Shown: positions 18,201 through 33,600 of the stretch, one piece after another
How the letters are laid out: each line of letters opens with the position of its first letter
Numbering within the stretch: position 1 is the stretch's first letter
Assembly (NCBI GenBank): GCA_023630585.1
Contig: CM042536.1
Location: forward strand, 25,846,404 to 25,910,403
Length of the DNA: 64,000 bases
Direction: 5' to 3'
Origin: Cranoglanis bouderius
Taxonomy: Eukaryota > Chordata > Actinopteri > Siluriformes > Cranoglanididae
Notes under the pieces: generated by a model
What the model was told of the DNA's origin: nothing
The model's input: only the letters and a program-made list of their open reading frames with translations
The model's database searches: none
Translations under genes and position numbers: made by a program

Positions 18201-21200
18201 GGTTTAGATACAGCAATAATAAAGGAATAAAACACATGCTGTTATACTGTAGGAAAATAATCAACGACGAGGTGGTGTGATGTAGCGTGATGTCAAGTGG
18301 AGTTACTGTTACCACCCTGAGGTTGATTATTTTCCAATGACAGCGCATGCGAAAGTGTTTTATTCCTGTGAAATCCCAGAAATTTGCCAATGCTAAGTAT
18401 TTCAATTAATTAAAGAACGACGTGTACTTTTTTTTATCCGTTTATAGTTACATTTAATGTTATGGAACGTCTGTGAAATGTCTGTAAAAGTTCCTGTTCT
18501 CACTTATACTATAGCTGCTATAAACTCTTTTTTTGTCTCCCTTTATGTTAAACAAAAATATATTTAAAAAATAAGATATAATCAATATGTAATAATTATA
18601 ATATATAAGGAATAAAACACTTCAGGGCGTGCTGTTATAGGAAACTAATCAATAACTAGGTGGTGTCATGCAGCCTGATACAAAGAGGAGTAAATCTTAT
18701 CACCTTGAAGTTAATTATTTTTTTCAATAACAGCACGTCCTGTAGTGTTTTATTCCTCTTACAACACAGCGATTTTCCTTAGATTTATTTATTTCCTTAC
18801 AAGAATGACACCATAATTTTTTATCCGTTTATAGCCACATTTAATGTTTTGGAACGTCCACGAAACAAGCGAGTCCCTGTTATCCTGGTACACAGATATA
18901 ATCCACACATCTCTTCCTGTTGATACTATAGAATGAACTAGAATGAGCGCAATAATAGAAACCTTGTAGCTAGAACTATTCAAGACCTTCTGACCAATCA
19001 GGATTTGAGAATTCAACAGCGTTGTGGTATAATGATAAATAACACAACAGAGTCAGGGTTACCTGTGTGAGAGAGGCAGAGAGAGACACGTGGGTGCAAT
19101 TCTCTGGTTTCTCAAAGACGCAGCCGTGCTTTCCTTCCAGTAATGAACCCTTCAGAACCCCTCTATCTGTCTTCCTCTATCTGTCTATTTATACGCCCGC
19201 TCCTTCCTGTCTATCACGGCTACTTCATCATCGACCTGGCTGATTTTCGTTTTTACACTACAGAGAGTTTTCTGGCTGACTTTCCTGCCGAATGAAGCCT
19301 GTGTGGTGTGTCTCTGAGCGCTCTGAGTCTCTGAGTCTCGGTCTGCCTCTGCTCTAGCATCATGGCTAAGATGTGGAGAGTGGAGTGAGAACAGGATCTC
19401 GCTCTTTCCACAGCGCTTACAGGATGATCTTGGTACTCAGGGGAGCTGACTCACTTCACGTGGAAAATGTGGAAAGTGGATTTCTGAGCTGTTAATTCAT
19501 GGACGGTTCATGGTCAGTACAATCGTGCTGAACATTGAATGACAAACATAAAGAAAGCAGACGCGAAGGCGACTTATTGATCCCAAGCCTCGTCTTGTTT
19601 ACTTGTCCGTCGAGTTGCTGCAGAACACTTGGAGGAGTGCTATTACATGGAAAATAATTAACAACAAGCTGGTGGAGTTACTGCTATCAACCCGAAGTTG
19701 ATTGTTTTCCTATAACAGCACATCCCAAAGTGTTTTATTCCTCTTATACCACAGCAATCTGTCAATCCGAACAGTTATTTTTATTAATTAAAGAATGACT
19801 AACTGTATGCTTGATCCGTTTATAGTCACATTTGATGTTCTGGAACGTCCACAAAACAAGTGATCACTTACATTACACCTTCACCAGCCTCACTTTTTCC
19901 ACTCTCTTGAAGTCAAGTCTCAAAATAATGTCCCATGTCAGAAAACGTAAACATACAGCTTAACTCCTTTACTGTTGCTTAGTGCTGGCACCGGAGTCTC
20001 CTTCCATAAACGTTGAATAAACATCTCTATACAGAAAACTTCATCATATCGATCAAGTCCCTGTGTACACTGTCACTACAGAAACGATAACATATTAATA
20101 TAGACTGAGCACATTCATATAAACCTGTGATTTCTAGAAAATGATTTACCTTCTGACCAATCAGAATCAAGAAGTCAACAGTGCCGTGGTATAACATTAT
20201 TATTATATATCTGTATAGTATATAATTAACTTAATGACTCTGGCCTCCATTTTGACTTGTATTGTATGTTTTTGAATTGCATGTTTTCGAAAAAATTGCT
20301 CACCAAAGACTTTTCCGAGGAAAATGGTCTTGATCAGGTTGAACTCGGTGTCAGACGCATCAGGGAGGGAGTAGCTCATGGTGGGGTAATGATCTAACTG
20401 TACACATGGAAAAACACAGAGGCTACTGAATAATATATACATTCAAGTTTACTGCACCATCCATCCATCCAGCCAGCCAGCCAGCCATTTTCTGTACCTC
20501 TTATCCTACACAGGGTTGCAGGGAGCCTGGAGCCTATCCCAGGGAACTCGGGGCACAAGTCGGAGGACACCCTGGACGGGGTGCCAATACATCACAGGGC
20601 ACAATCACACACATGTTCACACACTACAGACAATTTGGAAATGCCTATCAGCCTACAACGTATGTCTTTGGACTGTTAGAGGAAACCGGAGCACCCGGAG
20701 GAAACCTGCTAACCACTAAACCACCTTTTGCTTCACAGCAGTTATGGCCAAACTACAGCCTGCGAGCCATTTTTTAAAATGAGCATTTTATAAAGGAAAT
20801 TGGCGTCAGACCAAAGGAAGTTAAAAGCTATTTTAATTTATTTGGCTTTATTTTTGTTTTGTTTTTATTGTTCACATAAAAAAATAATGAATGTGAAAAC
20901 AGATCCCCCAGACTTTCATTTCAAAGGCGTACGCTAATCACGTTTTGATTAAATTATGGTGACGTCACAGAAATGAAATACGGGAATACAGTACTAAAAG
21001 TTTTGGCACCCCTGCTTTAAACAGCATTTACTAAGAAGCACAAAGTGTTAAGGAAGTTACGCATCAAGTCTTCATGAACATTCTAGCTTCAATATTCAAA
21101 ATGCAGACAGAAAACATCCTTATAAATAAAAGTTTTGACTCTTTCATATTTAGCACCAGTGAAGTTTGCTAAACTCCTTCTTGTCACTGTGTATTACGTA

Positions 21201-24200
21201 ACTGTAACAGGGCTGTAAATTATATAATACTGTCTTCCAGTACAAACACAATCAGGAGACTGGGAACGCAGAATAAAACCTCATCGATCATCTATATTAG
21301 CATTAATCTGAGGTCGGTGCTTCACCTGCAGATGAACGAGTCTGTTGTGCCGGCTGATGTTGACGCTGTGCGGCTGACCGTTAGCCATGTTGCGGTGATC
21401 CAGGCTGATAACGAAAGGCTCCTTCAGGCCGCCCAGGTTGTAGCGGATCTGCAGAGTACCTGAAAGCAAAGTCACAACACGTGCTGGATCAGCAAGAGAA
21501 CAAAATCACACCCTGTGTGAGTAAGATGAAATATCATATGGAGAAAGATTCGTAAGACAATTATAGTACAGAAAGTGGGATTTGACTGGGGAAAAAAAGA
21601 AGCAGAAACCAGGTGTGAAACCTAACAAGTTGCACAATACAGATGCAAGGCAAAATGTCCTTATGCAAGTCACCGTGATCCAACGCAGTAAATTCTGATC
21701 GTCTTTGCTTTCATTTTCTCCTCATTATTCTGATCGTCTCACCGTTGTGGCGCAGCACCACCGCCAGATAGTCCTGAGTCCTGGAGCTGATGTAGGCCAG
21801 GACGGAGGGGGAGTGAGACGTGCTGAAGCTGAAGCTGAGCTCCTCCTGCGTCAGGTTTCCTTCCAAACTCAGAGCTCCTAAAGTGTCCTTCACCGCAGGA
21901 GACGAGATGCTGCCAGACATGAAGTCGTAACGGACCAACGTGCCGCTCTCAAAGTACCCGCCCACATCTAGAGCACACGAGAAGGAAATGAACAAAAAGA
22001 AAATACAGAATTGGTTTCTTAGTTCAGAAACAGAGCTCAGCGTGAACACAAGATAGTGTGAGGAGACCTTTTGCATCACAGGGCAGAATAACACACTCAG
22101 AGTAAAGCGCTATCAACCCTCTTCCGCATACACGAGCTCACAGACACCTACGATTGACTAGCGTCGCTGGGATTAATTTCTGTTGCGGAAATCTAGTTTA
22201 ATTTCTAATCTAATCTAATTTCTGTATTTTTTCCTCACATGACTAACCAACTGACTAACTAACTAACTAATAACTATTTTTATATATAGTGTATTTCATC
22301 TCTAGTACAATTTCATGGTGCGTTACATAAAATATTCATAAAATGAAGTGAATCAAATGAATAAAAACAAACAAAAACTAAATTTATAATTTTAAAAGCG
22401 CAAAGTCACAATGTACATAGACTGAATTTTGATAAAAAATATTAAATTATCAAGTATAAATGAAACATTTATACTTCACACTTATACACTGCTTTTTGAT
22501 TTCGAATTATTTGATATAAAAAAAAAACAAAAAAAACCATCTTAAAACAGTTAAATATGCATATGAGAGAAGAATCAGAAGAAAATCAAATTATTTTCTT
22601 TTAAAAACTTTTAATATCTATGCTTTTTATCATTTTGAGCCCGAAATCTCAAAAAATGTATTATGATGAAGGAACTTAAGGAACTATGAAATTGTTTCCT
22701 ATGCCTTCACATTTTTAGTTTGTAACAGCATTAAAACGCCGATTGTCGTACAACTGTAATAAAGATTAAAATATGTTTAAAATCTCTAAAATAGTTAGTA
22801 AAGTCTCTACTGACCTTCACTGGCTATTAGTAATGTTAGTATTATTGGATAAACAGGTCATTAACGTTGAAAAGCCAAGAGTTTGACAGAGTAAGCATTA
22901 CAAAATAATGATTTATTTAAACAAACACAATGTATTAAATAGGAAATGTATAAACACATGTATAGCGTACGTTTATTGTATCACATACCGTCAGAACAGA
23001 AGGGTCCGTCGAAGGCCGTGAGGCTGCAGTCACATGTGTAGCCGTTATATTTCTCCACACACTTGCCTCCGTTTTGGCAGCGTGCGCCGTAACTGGGGCA
23101 GTGACCTGAGCAGCCGGGCTTCACTCCTGGAGTCACCTTGGCTCTCTCTTCCAGGTCAAGGGTCACGCCATTCATCCTGAGCGAGCGGATGCATCCGAGA
23201 AATCCCCTCTGCCCTCCTGAGGCGCCTAGAGCGAGAAATCAATAGCTTTGGATTGTGGAGATCCAGCCACTCTGCGCTAGTCCATACATTAGCATAAACA
23301 TGTAGTGTGTTAGTGTAGCACTTGGGTTTTGAGTCGATTATCTGGGAGAAAACCTTTACGTAAACAGTGATGGGAGGAGGTTGGAAGAGGAACGCTTCAG
23401 ATTCACTGCGTGAGCAGTTTGGTGTTTTATTTACCAATGAAGAGCTGACTGAAGAGCTGGAGACGGGTGTGGCCCTGGGGCAGGGCTGGACGCACGTCTC
23501 TGTACGCTTTGTCCAATCGCAGTACAGCTTCCTTCATGTTGCGTTCGGCCTCCACCCTGTGCCACTGGTTGTTATTGAGGGGCGCCGGTGAGCGCACGCT
23601 CAGCTCCACCGGCCCGTTGCCCACGTCAAAGGAGAAGGAGACCACGTTAGCAGCTACGTGAAAAAAAGAGAAACAGATTCAACTGACCTGCAATGGACGT
23701 CCCATTGACCCAGGGAATGTCTCTGGAAAATTAACTGCAATACAGATGAGTTAAAAAATAATTTCTTTGTAAATAATGTTCAAATAACATTTTATTTCAC
23801 AGCACCCAAGGTAAACCCAAGGTTTATATTCATACACTCATTCTAAAAATTATTGTTTTTATACTTACACAGGGACTTCTATTGAGGATGCTCCATATAT
23901 AATTATAATAAAACATGCTGCTATTTAATAATATTTAATAATGAAAAAGAGATACTCGTTGATATATGGATGTATTTTGTAAGGTAAGGTTTGTTTAACA
24001 TTTATGGAAGGAGTCTCCAGTGTCAGAGCTTTATAACAGTAAGTTTTCTGTATAGCATGACAAGCTGCATGAGGGAGTGTATGTTTACATAACAGGACGT
24101 TAACAGGAACTAAATTCTTTCGCAGATGTTCCAAAACATTAAACGTAACTACACAGGGATAAAAAGTACAAAACATCCTCACATTTCAGCTCGATGCGAA

Positions 24201-27200
24201 TGAAGTCCGTGTTGCCCAGGTTTTCCAGAAAGATGCCGTGCGAGGACGAGGTCTTGAAGTAGAAGCTGATATCGGCGCTGGACTCGCCTTGAAATGTGGG
24301 GAAATGCAGGTACGCGGCTGGGGTGATGAAAGATGCGGCGTTCCAGAAGTTTCCTGAGCAATGAGCAGAGGCGGAAATTAGGTATCGTTTTTTTTTTAAT
24401 CAAGTCTGATAGAGCGAGACATAAACCATAACAGACATAAACCAGCAAGCACAGGTTACGGACATGTAAGGCATTTGGGTATTACCCCAGCGAATAAACA
24501 GTCTCATGCATCCAGTATTGAATCTATTTATTTATTTTTCCAAAATGCACTTCACATACGGTCTCCTTGGCAGCGGAGAGGTCCCACGGTAAGCTTGGCC
24601 TCAGATCCGGAGCGTTCTGTGTCTCCAACAACCACTTGAGTAACGGGGAGATGGTCCTTATACATCAGCACACCTGCGTCCTCACGCCTGAGACCAAAAA
24701 CAAAGAATAAAGAAATAATAATAACATGCAAATAAATCATCCTGACCACCAGAGGGTGATGTGTCATTATGTCATTCCTCATGCCTGGTCTTGTAGTTGT
24801 CTAGGGAATTTCATTTTATTGTATTCGTTTTACATGCCATCATACACTAAGCATACGTGTCCAGCTCACTGAATTTACAACATAACTGTATTTACTGAGC
24901 TGCACAGAATTTGTATTAAAATGATGTCTGGTTCAGAGTTATATCTGATATGTAGGGTTGGGCAATGTGACAAAAAAACATCATATCATGATACTTGAAG
25001 ATATTTACGTATATGACACACAGTATCGCTCATGATATACAGGTTTGCTAATAAACTGTGCTGGTAAAACCGTAGTGCTATACAGTATGTGTTTATAAAA
25101 CTGAAAAATTGACTTCAAAAATACTTTTTTGATCCTGAAAATATGGGGGAAAAAAAGAAAACAATCTGTACAAACCTTTTAACATTTTACACTTTTAAAA
25201 TTCAGTATATGTTTGCTAACAAACTGTAGTTTAGGTTAAAAATTAGGTTATACTATATTACTATTAAGGGATACTTTTGCATAATTTCTATAAAATTTAA
25301 TTTTAAACCATTTCAAAATTCAGTACATAAACATAAAATCAGCTGCCAAGTTAAGTTTGTCACTGTTTTGTCAAAAAAAAAATGCAGAAAAAGTGTATTT
25401 TGACATAATTTATAACAATATTGATGTCATCATATTGCTCAGCACTATTAAAAAGCACTAATCGCTGTACATATCACTGTAACACTGTACATGACTTATC
25501 ACTATTCATTATAATTGACCTTTGTCCTATTCTGCGTATTAACAGCCTCAGGTGTTAAGGCATGATGGACAGAGTGAAGTTCTCACGTCTCACCATTGTC
25601 TCTGGTCTGCGTCGCAGTTGCAGTAGTAGTTTGGGTCAGTGCAGTTGCGCTCGATGCCGCAGGCGCATTTCTGGATTCCCGGCCCTGAGCCGCCCCAGTA
25701 GAAGTGTTTCTCGTTCCCGCGGCCGACCCACCAGGTGTACGGCGGGCCATCTAACAAAACAAACGATGGACAAATTATAGCACCATTATAGTACTGTCGA
25801 ATTCTCCATTCTGATTGGTCAGATTAGAAGGTGTTGGTCAATTTTCTATAACAGCAGTCGTGTCACCTATAATTCTAATCACAGGTTTATATTAATGCTC
25901 TAATATGTTATCGTTTCTATAGTAATAACTTAAGGGCATTATCGTGTTACAGCGAGAACATTATCATTTATAATCATTGATATGGTGAGTTTTCGGTAAG
26001 GAAATGTTTATGTAACGTTTATGGAAGGAGTCTCCAGTGTCAGGGCTTTGTAAGAGTCAGAGGTAACTTCAGAATGTATACATTATCGCATATACAGTAA
26101 TTGTTGATGGATGGAAAAAAAGTTTTCCATCCATCCATCCATCCATCCATTTTCTATACCACTTATCCTACACAGGGTCGCGGGGAGCCTGGAGCTCGTC
26201 CCAGGAAACTCGGGGCACAAGGCGGGGGACACCCTGGACGGGGTGCCAACCCATCTCTGGGCACAATCACACGCACTCGCACACTACGGACAATTTAGAA
26301 ATGCCAATCAGCCTACAATGCATGCCTTTGGACTGGGGACGAAACCAGAGTACCCGGAGGAAACATCTGAAGCACGGGGAGAACATGCGAACTTCAAGTA
26401 CACAGGGCGAAGGCGGGATTCAAACCCCCAACCCCGGAGGTGCTTGGCAAATGTGCTAACCAATAACTTATAACTTTCGTCAGTCATGGGAAGCTGTTCA
26501 GGACAGACGGTTTTAAGATTTCTTGAGGTTTCTTGGTAAGAGAGTGAAAAAAGAGAGGATGGAATGCACTATGGACGTTCCTCAACATTATAAACATAAT
26601 GGACGTTCCTCAACATTAAATATAACTATATGCAGATAAAAAGTGTCATTCTTTAATTAATAATAATAATAATAAAAGTTAGCATTAGGAAATTGCTATC
26701 TGGTTGCACTGGAGCTCACAGGGCTTGGAAGCTGACAAGTGAAAGCTCGAGGATGTTCCTGTTTAATTCCAGCTTTAAGAGTATTGTGACACCTCCGGAG
26801 GGACGGCAAGTAACTGCTTATGAATAAAATTACATGTCCAGTTTACAGCTGATTGAGTTACAGGACCTGCAGATGTACAAGAAGACAAACTGCAATAACA
26901 CACGTGGTACGACCAAAGTGTGCAGCCAACGTTACAGTTTCGGTGCCCTCATTGTTTCTCAGCAGCGATTTGATTAATGTTTGTGTCACGATGTCACCTT
27001 CACAAGGACTATAAGTAGGTGAAGTGTACAGCTACCGGTTTAGCGATGAACATCGCATATTTGTCACTCATTATTCACGAAAATATAAAATGCAGTAGGT
27101 TAGTGTCCAGAGAGTAAAGAATACCCATAATGCACTTTGCCAATTGTAGGAAATAGGAAGTAGGGCACCATTTCGGACCGTGTGACTTAGACAGGGTGAA

Positions 27201-27210
27201 GATCTGCACG

Positions 27211-27297
<87 letters not shown>

Positions 27298-27617
27298 CCT
27301 GGGGAGTTGAGGAGGCGGGACATTCGGCACGTGTAGGCTATGTACTGCTCACAGTGCTCTGCGTTGCTGGTGATGGCGTTTATCTTAAAAAAAAAAACAC
27401 AACACCAAACACACCGGAAATGTTTATTTTTTGGCTAAATTAATATCAGCAGTGTTTCTGAATGAAGAAAGAAAAACACCTGCTCTGCAGACACATTGTA
27501 ACTGAGTTTCAGTGCATTCAGTACAGTTCCCGGTTCAGGAGCAGGTGCTGAGTTCACTGCACTCTGAGCCGGCAGATTGTTCATCAGCATCATCCAGACT
27601 TTATCACCTGAAATGTG

Positions 27618-27651
<34 letters not shown>

Positions 27652-30600
27652 ACATATTGTATTGTAGAAAATTCTATCATGTGACCTGGGTGGATGGGAG
27701 AAGACACGGCTAAACAGTGAACAGATCATTAGAAAAGGAAGCGTCTTTTTACCAGTCATGTTGCAGATGACTTTAAAGGGTTCGAGGGGTCCGCTCCCAT
27801 CCGGATCAATCCAGTACGAGTCGGAGCGTCGGCCCAGGTGCTTGTACTCCTCACATGACTGCTCGTAGACCGCTGCACAAAAGCAGAGGTAAGCACAATA
27901 GCGCACACGCACGCACGCACGCACGCACACACACACCTGTAATAACTGCTACATCAGATTATTTCTGTACTACATTAATCAGCTAAATTTAGAAGGAATG
28001 GAAAGAGAGGACAAAACAACTTGGAGGAGTTCGGGAATACTGCACACTTGCAATATGTTACTCAGAAAGTGTTAGCAAACACATTAATCAGCTACTCCTA
28101 ACACAACGGGACAGATCGGGATCATTACAGGAAGTGCGCATGAGTCATAATGTACAACTCTGTCATTTACTATAATGGCCTGCATGATAGTATGTAGTAA
28201 TCAGTCATGATGTAATTGACAGGCGTACATGTGTGGCAGGTCGCTCCGGTGTATCCAGTTCCATCACAGGAGCATTTAAACACGTCTCCAGTCTGAGAAC
28301 ACCGGCCTCCGTGCTCACAGGGGTTCGGGACACACCTGCAGGGGAACAAAATCAGCTTCTCGTTCTACAGACACGCATACAAGCATTCAGTTGAGGTCAT
28401 AAGTTTACATATGCCTCGCAGAATCTGCAAAATGTTAATAATAATAATAATAAAAAAGGAGGGATCATAGAAATGCCATTTTTGCTTTTTATCTAGTCCT
28501 GCCCTGAATAAGCTATTTCACATAACGGATGTTTACATATAGTCCACAAGACACAATAATAACTGAATTTACACAAATGAACCAGTTCAAAAGTTTACAT
28601 ACTCTTGACTCTTAATACTGTGTGTTGTTTCCTGGATGATCAACGACTGTTTTTATGTTTTGTGATAGTCGTGAGTCCCTTGTTTGTCTTGAGCAGTTAA
28701 ACTGCCCACTGTTCTTCAGAAAAATCCTCCAGGTCCTGCACATTCTTTGCTTTTCCAGCATCTTCTGCATATTTGACCCCTTTCCAATAGTCGGTTATAT
28801 GATTTTGAGATTCATCTTTTCACACTGAGGACAACCAAGGGACTCGTACACAACTATTACAAAACGTGCAAACATCCACGATGCTCAAGAAGGCAACACG
28901 ATACATTAAGAGCCGGGGGGGGGGTGTTAAAACTTTTTGAACAGGGTGATCGGTGTAAATTGTACTTCCTGACTGTTACAAAGCGCCGGCACTGGAGACT
29001 CACAAATGATTTTCACGGTATGTTAAATAAAAACAAGCTTATACACACTGCTAGTTGCTTTCGAAATCTTAAAAATGTTTATAACGTTAAATATCACTTT
29101 AAATAATACATGTTTTTATTATTTTTATGCTGTTAACATGGTGGCATCTCATCAAATGGCATATAGGTTTTGGTTGTATGTTTTTTTCCCCCTGCCTGCT
29201 AAGATTTTCTTGCTAGCAAATCTGCAAACTGTACCTTTGAGAGAGACACTGACTCAAATGACTAAACGTTACTCCGTTATGTAAGATGTCAATCAGTCCA
29301 AATACTGTCACTTAAAAAAAATTATACAGCTACAAATATATAGAACGTTTACATCGTTCCATTCATGATATGCTAGATTGCTCGAGCTAGATATTCAGAG
29401 CAGGTGAGCTTCATTTCCCACATTAAACTAATAAAATACAAGTAATAACTGTTCTACATCAACGAGTCCAATTTTTTTTCAGCGTATAATTTCTGACAAG
29501 CTGTCGCAAGCACTTAAACGCTACCGTCTTCAAACAGCCCGTAACTCTGTAGCTGTCGTGATGATGAATGAGTATGCAGGTACAGTACACGGGATCAGTA
29601 TGGCCCATATTCTGCCCCATATGCCAGGCCCAGTTCCCTGCTGAGATGCACCCTGGGAATTGTAACTCAGGATTCCTGCACTGTAAAGGCAGTTTGAGAT
29701 CAACAGGCTGTTCTTGTCTGATCCTGAGCATCCCGAGGCACACAGGCTGAACAAACAGGGACAAGTTAGTAAAAGGAACACGGCTTTGAAGACGAGCTCC
29801 CGCTGAGCCAAATCAGGGAGATGAGAAGGACAGGCGGTTTGGCTTTGCTGCTACGAAAGCTCTTAAGTACAAAGTCAGAAGACCGGAAACTTCCACTAGT
29901 TATGTAAATAATGGTTCTGGGAATTACACAGAAATCAGTGCTAATGGAATTCAATAGAAATAGATAAAAGACAACGGACAAAAAGAAAAAAGGGAGCACA
30001 ATGCTTCTTGTCCATCTTGTTCTGAGGTAACATGCAAGGACTTACTGTAAGAGTAAAACTACCGTATGTATGGCTTTAAAACTAGCATTACACAAAAGTT
30101 AGATCCGATCCACTAATTCGATTTGACAGTTTGTTTTTGTTTTCGTATCATAGTTCCATTTATGTGTTTTAATGTTTACTCACTACAGTATCGAGGAAAC
30201 ATTACACAACTATTGTACAATCTCCAATAATTAATTACGATTATAAGGCAGTGGTTCCAAAACTAGAGGTCGTGACCCCATGTGAGGTGTCGTGATTTAC
30301 AAATGGGGCTCTTTTGTTTTATTAATTTATTTTACAAAGTAATGTTATCTCTCTAATTATGGACATTCTGTGCTACTATTTAGAAATTTAAACATTTAAA
30401 GTACTTTTATAGTGTGAGTGCTATTTTAGTCTTTTTTGCTATCCTGACATGCTGCACTAGTATAGGAGTTCAGCAATAAAAATGTGGAACAGGAGTCAAT
30501 TAAACAGACAAGAAAATATGCTGAAGCATATAGTATGGATACAGTATGAATATAAATTTACAAGCGTGATGGTAAATAATGTGAAACCAAAATTCCCCAT

Positions 30601-33600
30601 TCCTTAAATGTTACAGTAGTCCAAAATTTGAAATCTGGAATAAAAAAAATTTTTTTAAAAAATAAAGTAGTCAAGCCTTGCGGCTGCAGAAACTTCATGA
30701 GGTCGAGTTGGGGTCGTTTGGCCAAAAATTTTGGGAGCCCATGTTATCAGATATGATTAATACCTTCTAAATTAATACCTACAGCAAAAACAGAGTATGT
30801 ATCTGTACATTTAATACCACAGTGCAGTTGAATTCTCAATTCTGATTGGTCACAAGTTGTTGATTCATTTTCTATATTTCTGTATTTCTGTAATTTCGTT
30901 CATTTTGTAAGCGATAACAGGAACTAATTTGCTTCATGGACATTCCACAACAGTCCATTAAATGTAGCTATAAACGGATAAAAAAACTGCAACGTCGTTT
31001 TAAAATAAATAAACATATGTAATTCTTCACAAATTGCTGTAGTATAAATTGTATAAAACACGTTTTGATTAAGGAAAGTAACAACTCCAAGGTGGCACAG
31101 AGCATCACATCATACCATTGTGAATTACTTTCCTATAAAGACGTGTCCATTCATGTTTTATTCATAAACAGCACTCATACTTATAACTCATATCCAGTTA
31201 ATTCCTGTATCACCGAACAGGGACTCTACTGCCTTTGAATACTATCTCCGGCCAAATATTCCTTTTGCATTATAAGAAATACAAAATAAAACCGTGAATG
31301 TTTCCACACTCTTACACGATTACATTTTTTTTTACATTCCCATGAACCTGGTTTGAGATAATAAGCCTTAGGGTTTGGGAATGTAAAAAGAGAATACAGT
31401 AAGTGGTTATCGTACCTGTCGATGATGGCACACATGTCCAGGCTGACATTCTCAAAACTTCCCATCACGCCCTGCTCTACGGCGTGCAGGTCCACCAGCT
31501 GCTCGTCCACGTGGATGAACTGTATGCAGCCGTGGAAGGAGCGCTGAGATGGCGAGAGGTCCGTCCGTGGAAAATAGCCTGTGTACGGAGACCAGACCTC
31601 AGATTTATGCCCAATTTAGATCTCCGCTACAGAAATCATGCAATAGACCTAAAATTGACAATCTGAATCAAATATAGATGGAACTAATAATGATAATAAT
31701 AATACTCAATAACTCAAGGTCAGAGTCAAAGTAATGAATAACCAAAACAAACAATCATCCCAAACTTCTTATACAAAAAGAGATCGCACATTTGAATCTA
31801 TCTGTGGCCGGGAGCCAAGGGAGCAAATTTGGCAGAAAGGGAGCTCGTGTATGTGGAAGAGCACAAAATGAATGCAATGTAACGTAATTAGCATCCAATT
31901 CAATGTAATCCAAATCAGTGTTTAGTAGTGGACCAGTTTTTAAAGAAATATGTAAAAGCAGATGGTTATGTAAAAAAACAAAAAAACAAAAACCTCCAAA
32001 GTAGTAATCTCCAACAGTGCGGATGTGGATGGGGAGCGTGGCTCTGACGGACGACGTCTCATCACCGTTGATGGTGAGTATAGCGGCACTCTCTAGCGCC
32101 AGGAAATGAACACTGTGCCACTGGCCGTCATTGAGGCCGGAACCTGGCAAGGAAGAAATTATTCAGATTAAATACAACAAATAATAAATTTCCATAATAT
32201 AATTACGGCTTTAGCAATTATATATTGGAGGAACAGTTAGACAAGATATTACTAAAGTGTCAAATTTCAGACACCAAACATAAGTATGAGATGCTTAAAG
32301 CTACAGTTTATTCTTTTTTCCATAACTGCATTATCCTGGTCAGGGTTGAGGTGGATGTGGAACCAATCTTGGGAAAACTGTGACCGAGGCAGAAATATGC
32401 ACACTTATTTACACCTAGGGGCAATTTAGCGTACCCCTTCTCTACTTTTAAATAAGTTTACAGCAGTATTGGCTTTAGAGCGGTTAATATACAGACACAG
32501 TACTTGGTTAAATCTATAACACTGACCATACTAATCACTGTTTTGAGAAAGTAATCATCAACATTAGAGTTATAATATATCCTCCAGTTTCATAATATAT
32601 CAGCATATATCAATACGTTTTAAAAAGTATTCATTTGGGACGATCACATTGTACAAATCATATACAATTATTCTCACCCTTTCTAGCAGTATAATGGCAT
32701 TCCATTCCACCGGCAGAAAGGAAATCGACTTATCTGACATTTTCAATCGGTATAAACAAATTAATTATTTTAAAGCTGCAAGCCTGTTATAAGACTGTAT
32801 ATAACATTATAACACTGTTGGGTTTCTGTGTGTAGAGTATCGTACATATGTATTGTCTATGTATACAACTGCCACAATTTAATGATAACATTTAAACCTA
32901 GTAGGCTAGGTAGAAAAAAAGAAAACCTGCAAATTCTTAAAGCCCTGAGTGTATACTTTCATATTATGTATACTTTCATATTACACTACTGTGGAGTTTT
33001 TTTGGCCTCTGGTAAAACAATCAGATTCTGGTACATTGTGACCCCAAACTATGCGCTGAGAAAGAAAATTATTCTGTTTCCAGATGGAAACTGGTTTTAG
33101 CTCCAGGGCAAAACTAAAGAAGCTAACTTTGAACACCAATCACGTCTTGGCTGATGTGAGGAAATTCATCATACATACTGTAAGAAAAACTGATTATGCA
33201 GTCATTTAGGAGTGCATAAGTAAGCGACTTATTCATGTTTTTAAAATCCTGTGGGGATTCAGGAGAAGCTTTTATAATAGTTTGATGCATATTTTAAGTA
33301 GCAACCTGAAATTCAGCTGTGTGTTACTCACACAGTGGCAGTTCCAAGAAAAAGCACCATAGAGCATCACAGGAACATCTTTAGCTCTGCGCTCTTACCT
33401 GAGGCGATGTCCACCCGTGTGTTCTTTCCCTGTGAGATGTAGATATACACCACCACTTTGCCCTCCACCAGGCTGACCTCGACTCCGCCGGGCATTAGAG
33501 GAGTGAACATCAGGAGGCCGCTGGGGCTCCACGTGCGGAACTGCAGGCTCACCGACACAGTGTCTGCATCACTGCGGCCTGGCAGCTGCAGTGTGCTGCT

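Noticed and set aside
17851..18405. 184-codon frame extending upstream of cntnap2 exon 23
   Set aside because: The upstream half lies in the intron, includes a hairpin repeat and is separated from the exon by a clear poly-T/CAG acceptor.
24179..24448. 89-codon frame over cntnap2 exon 17
   Set aside because: Wrong frame; the reading NFWNAASF...IELK matches laminin G3 and keeps phase with both neighbours.
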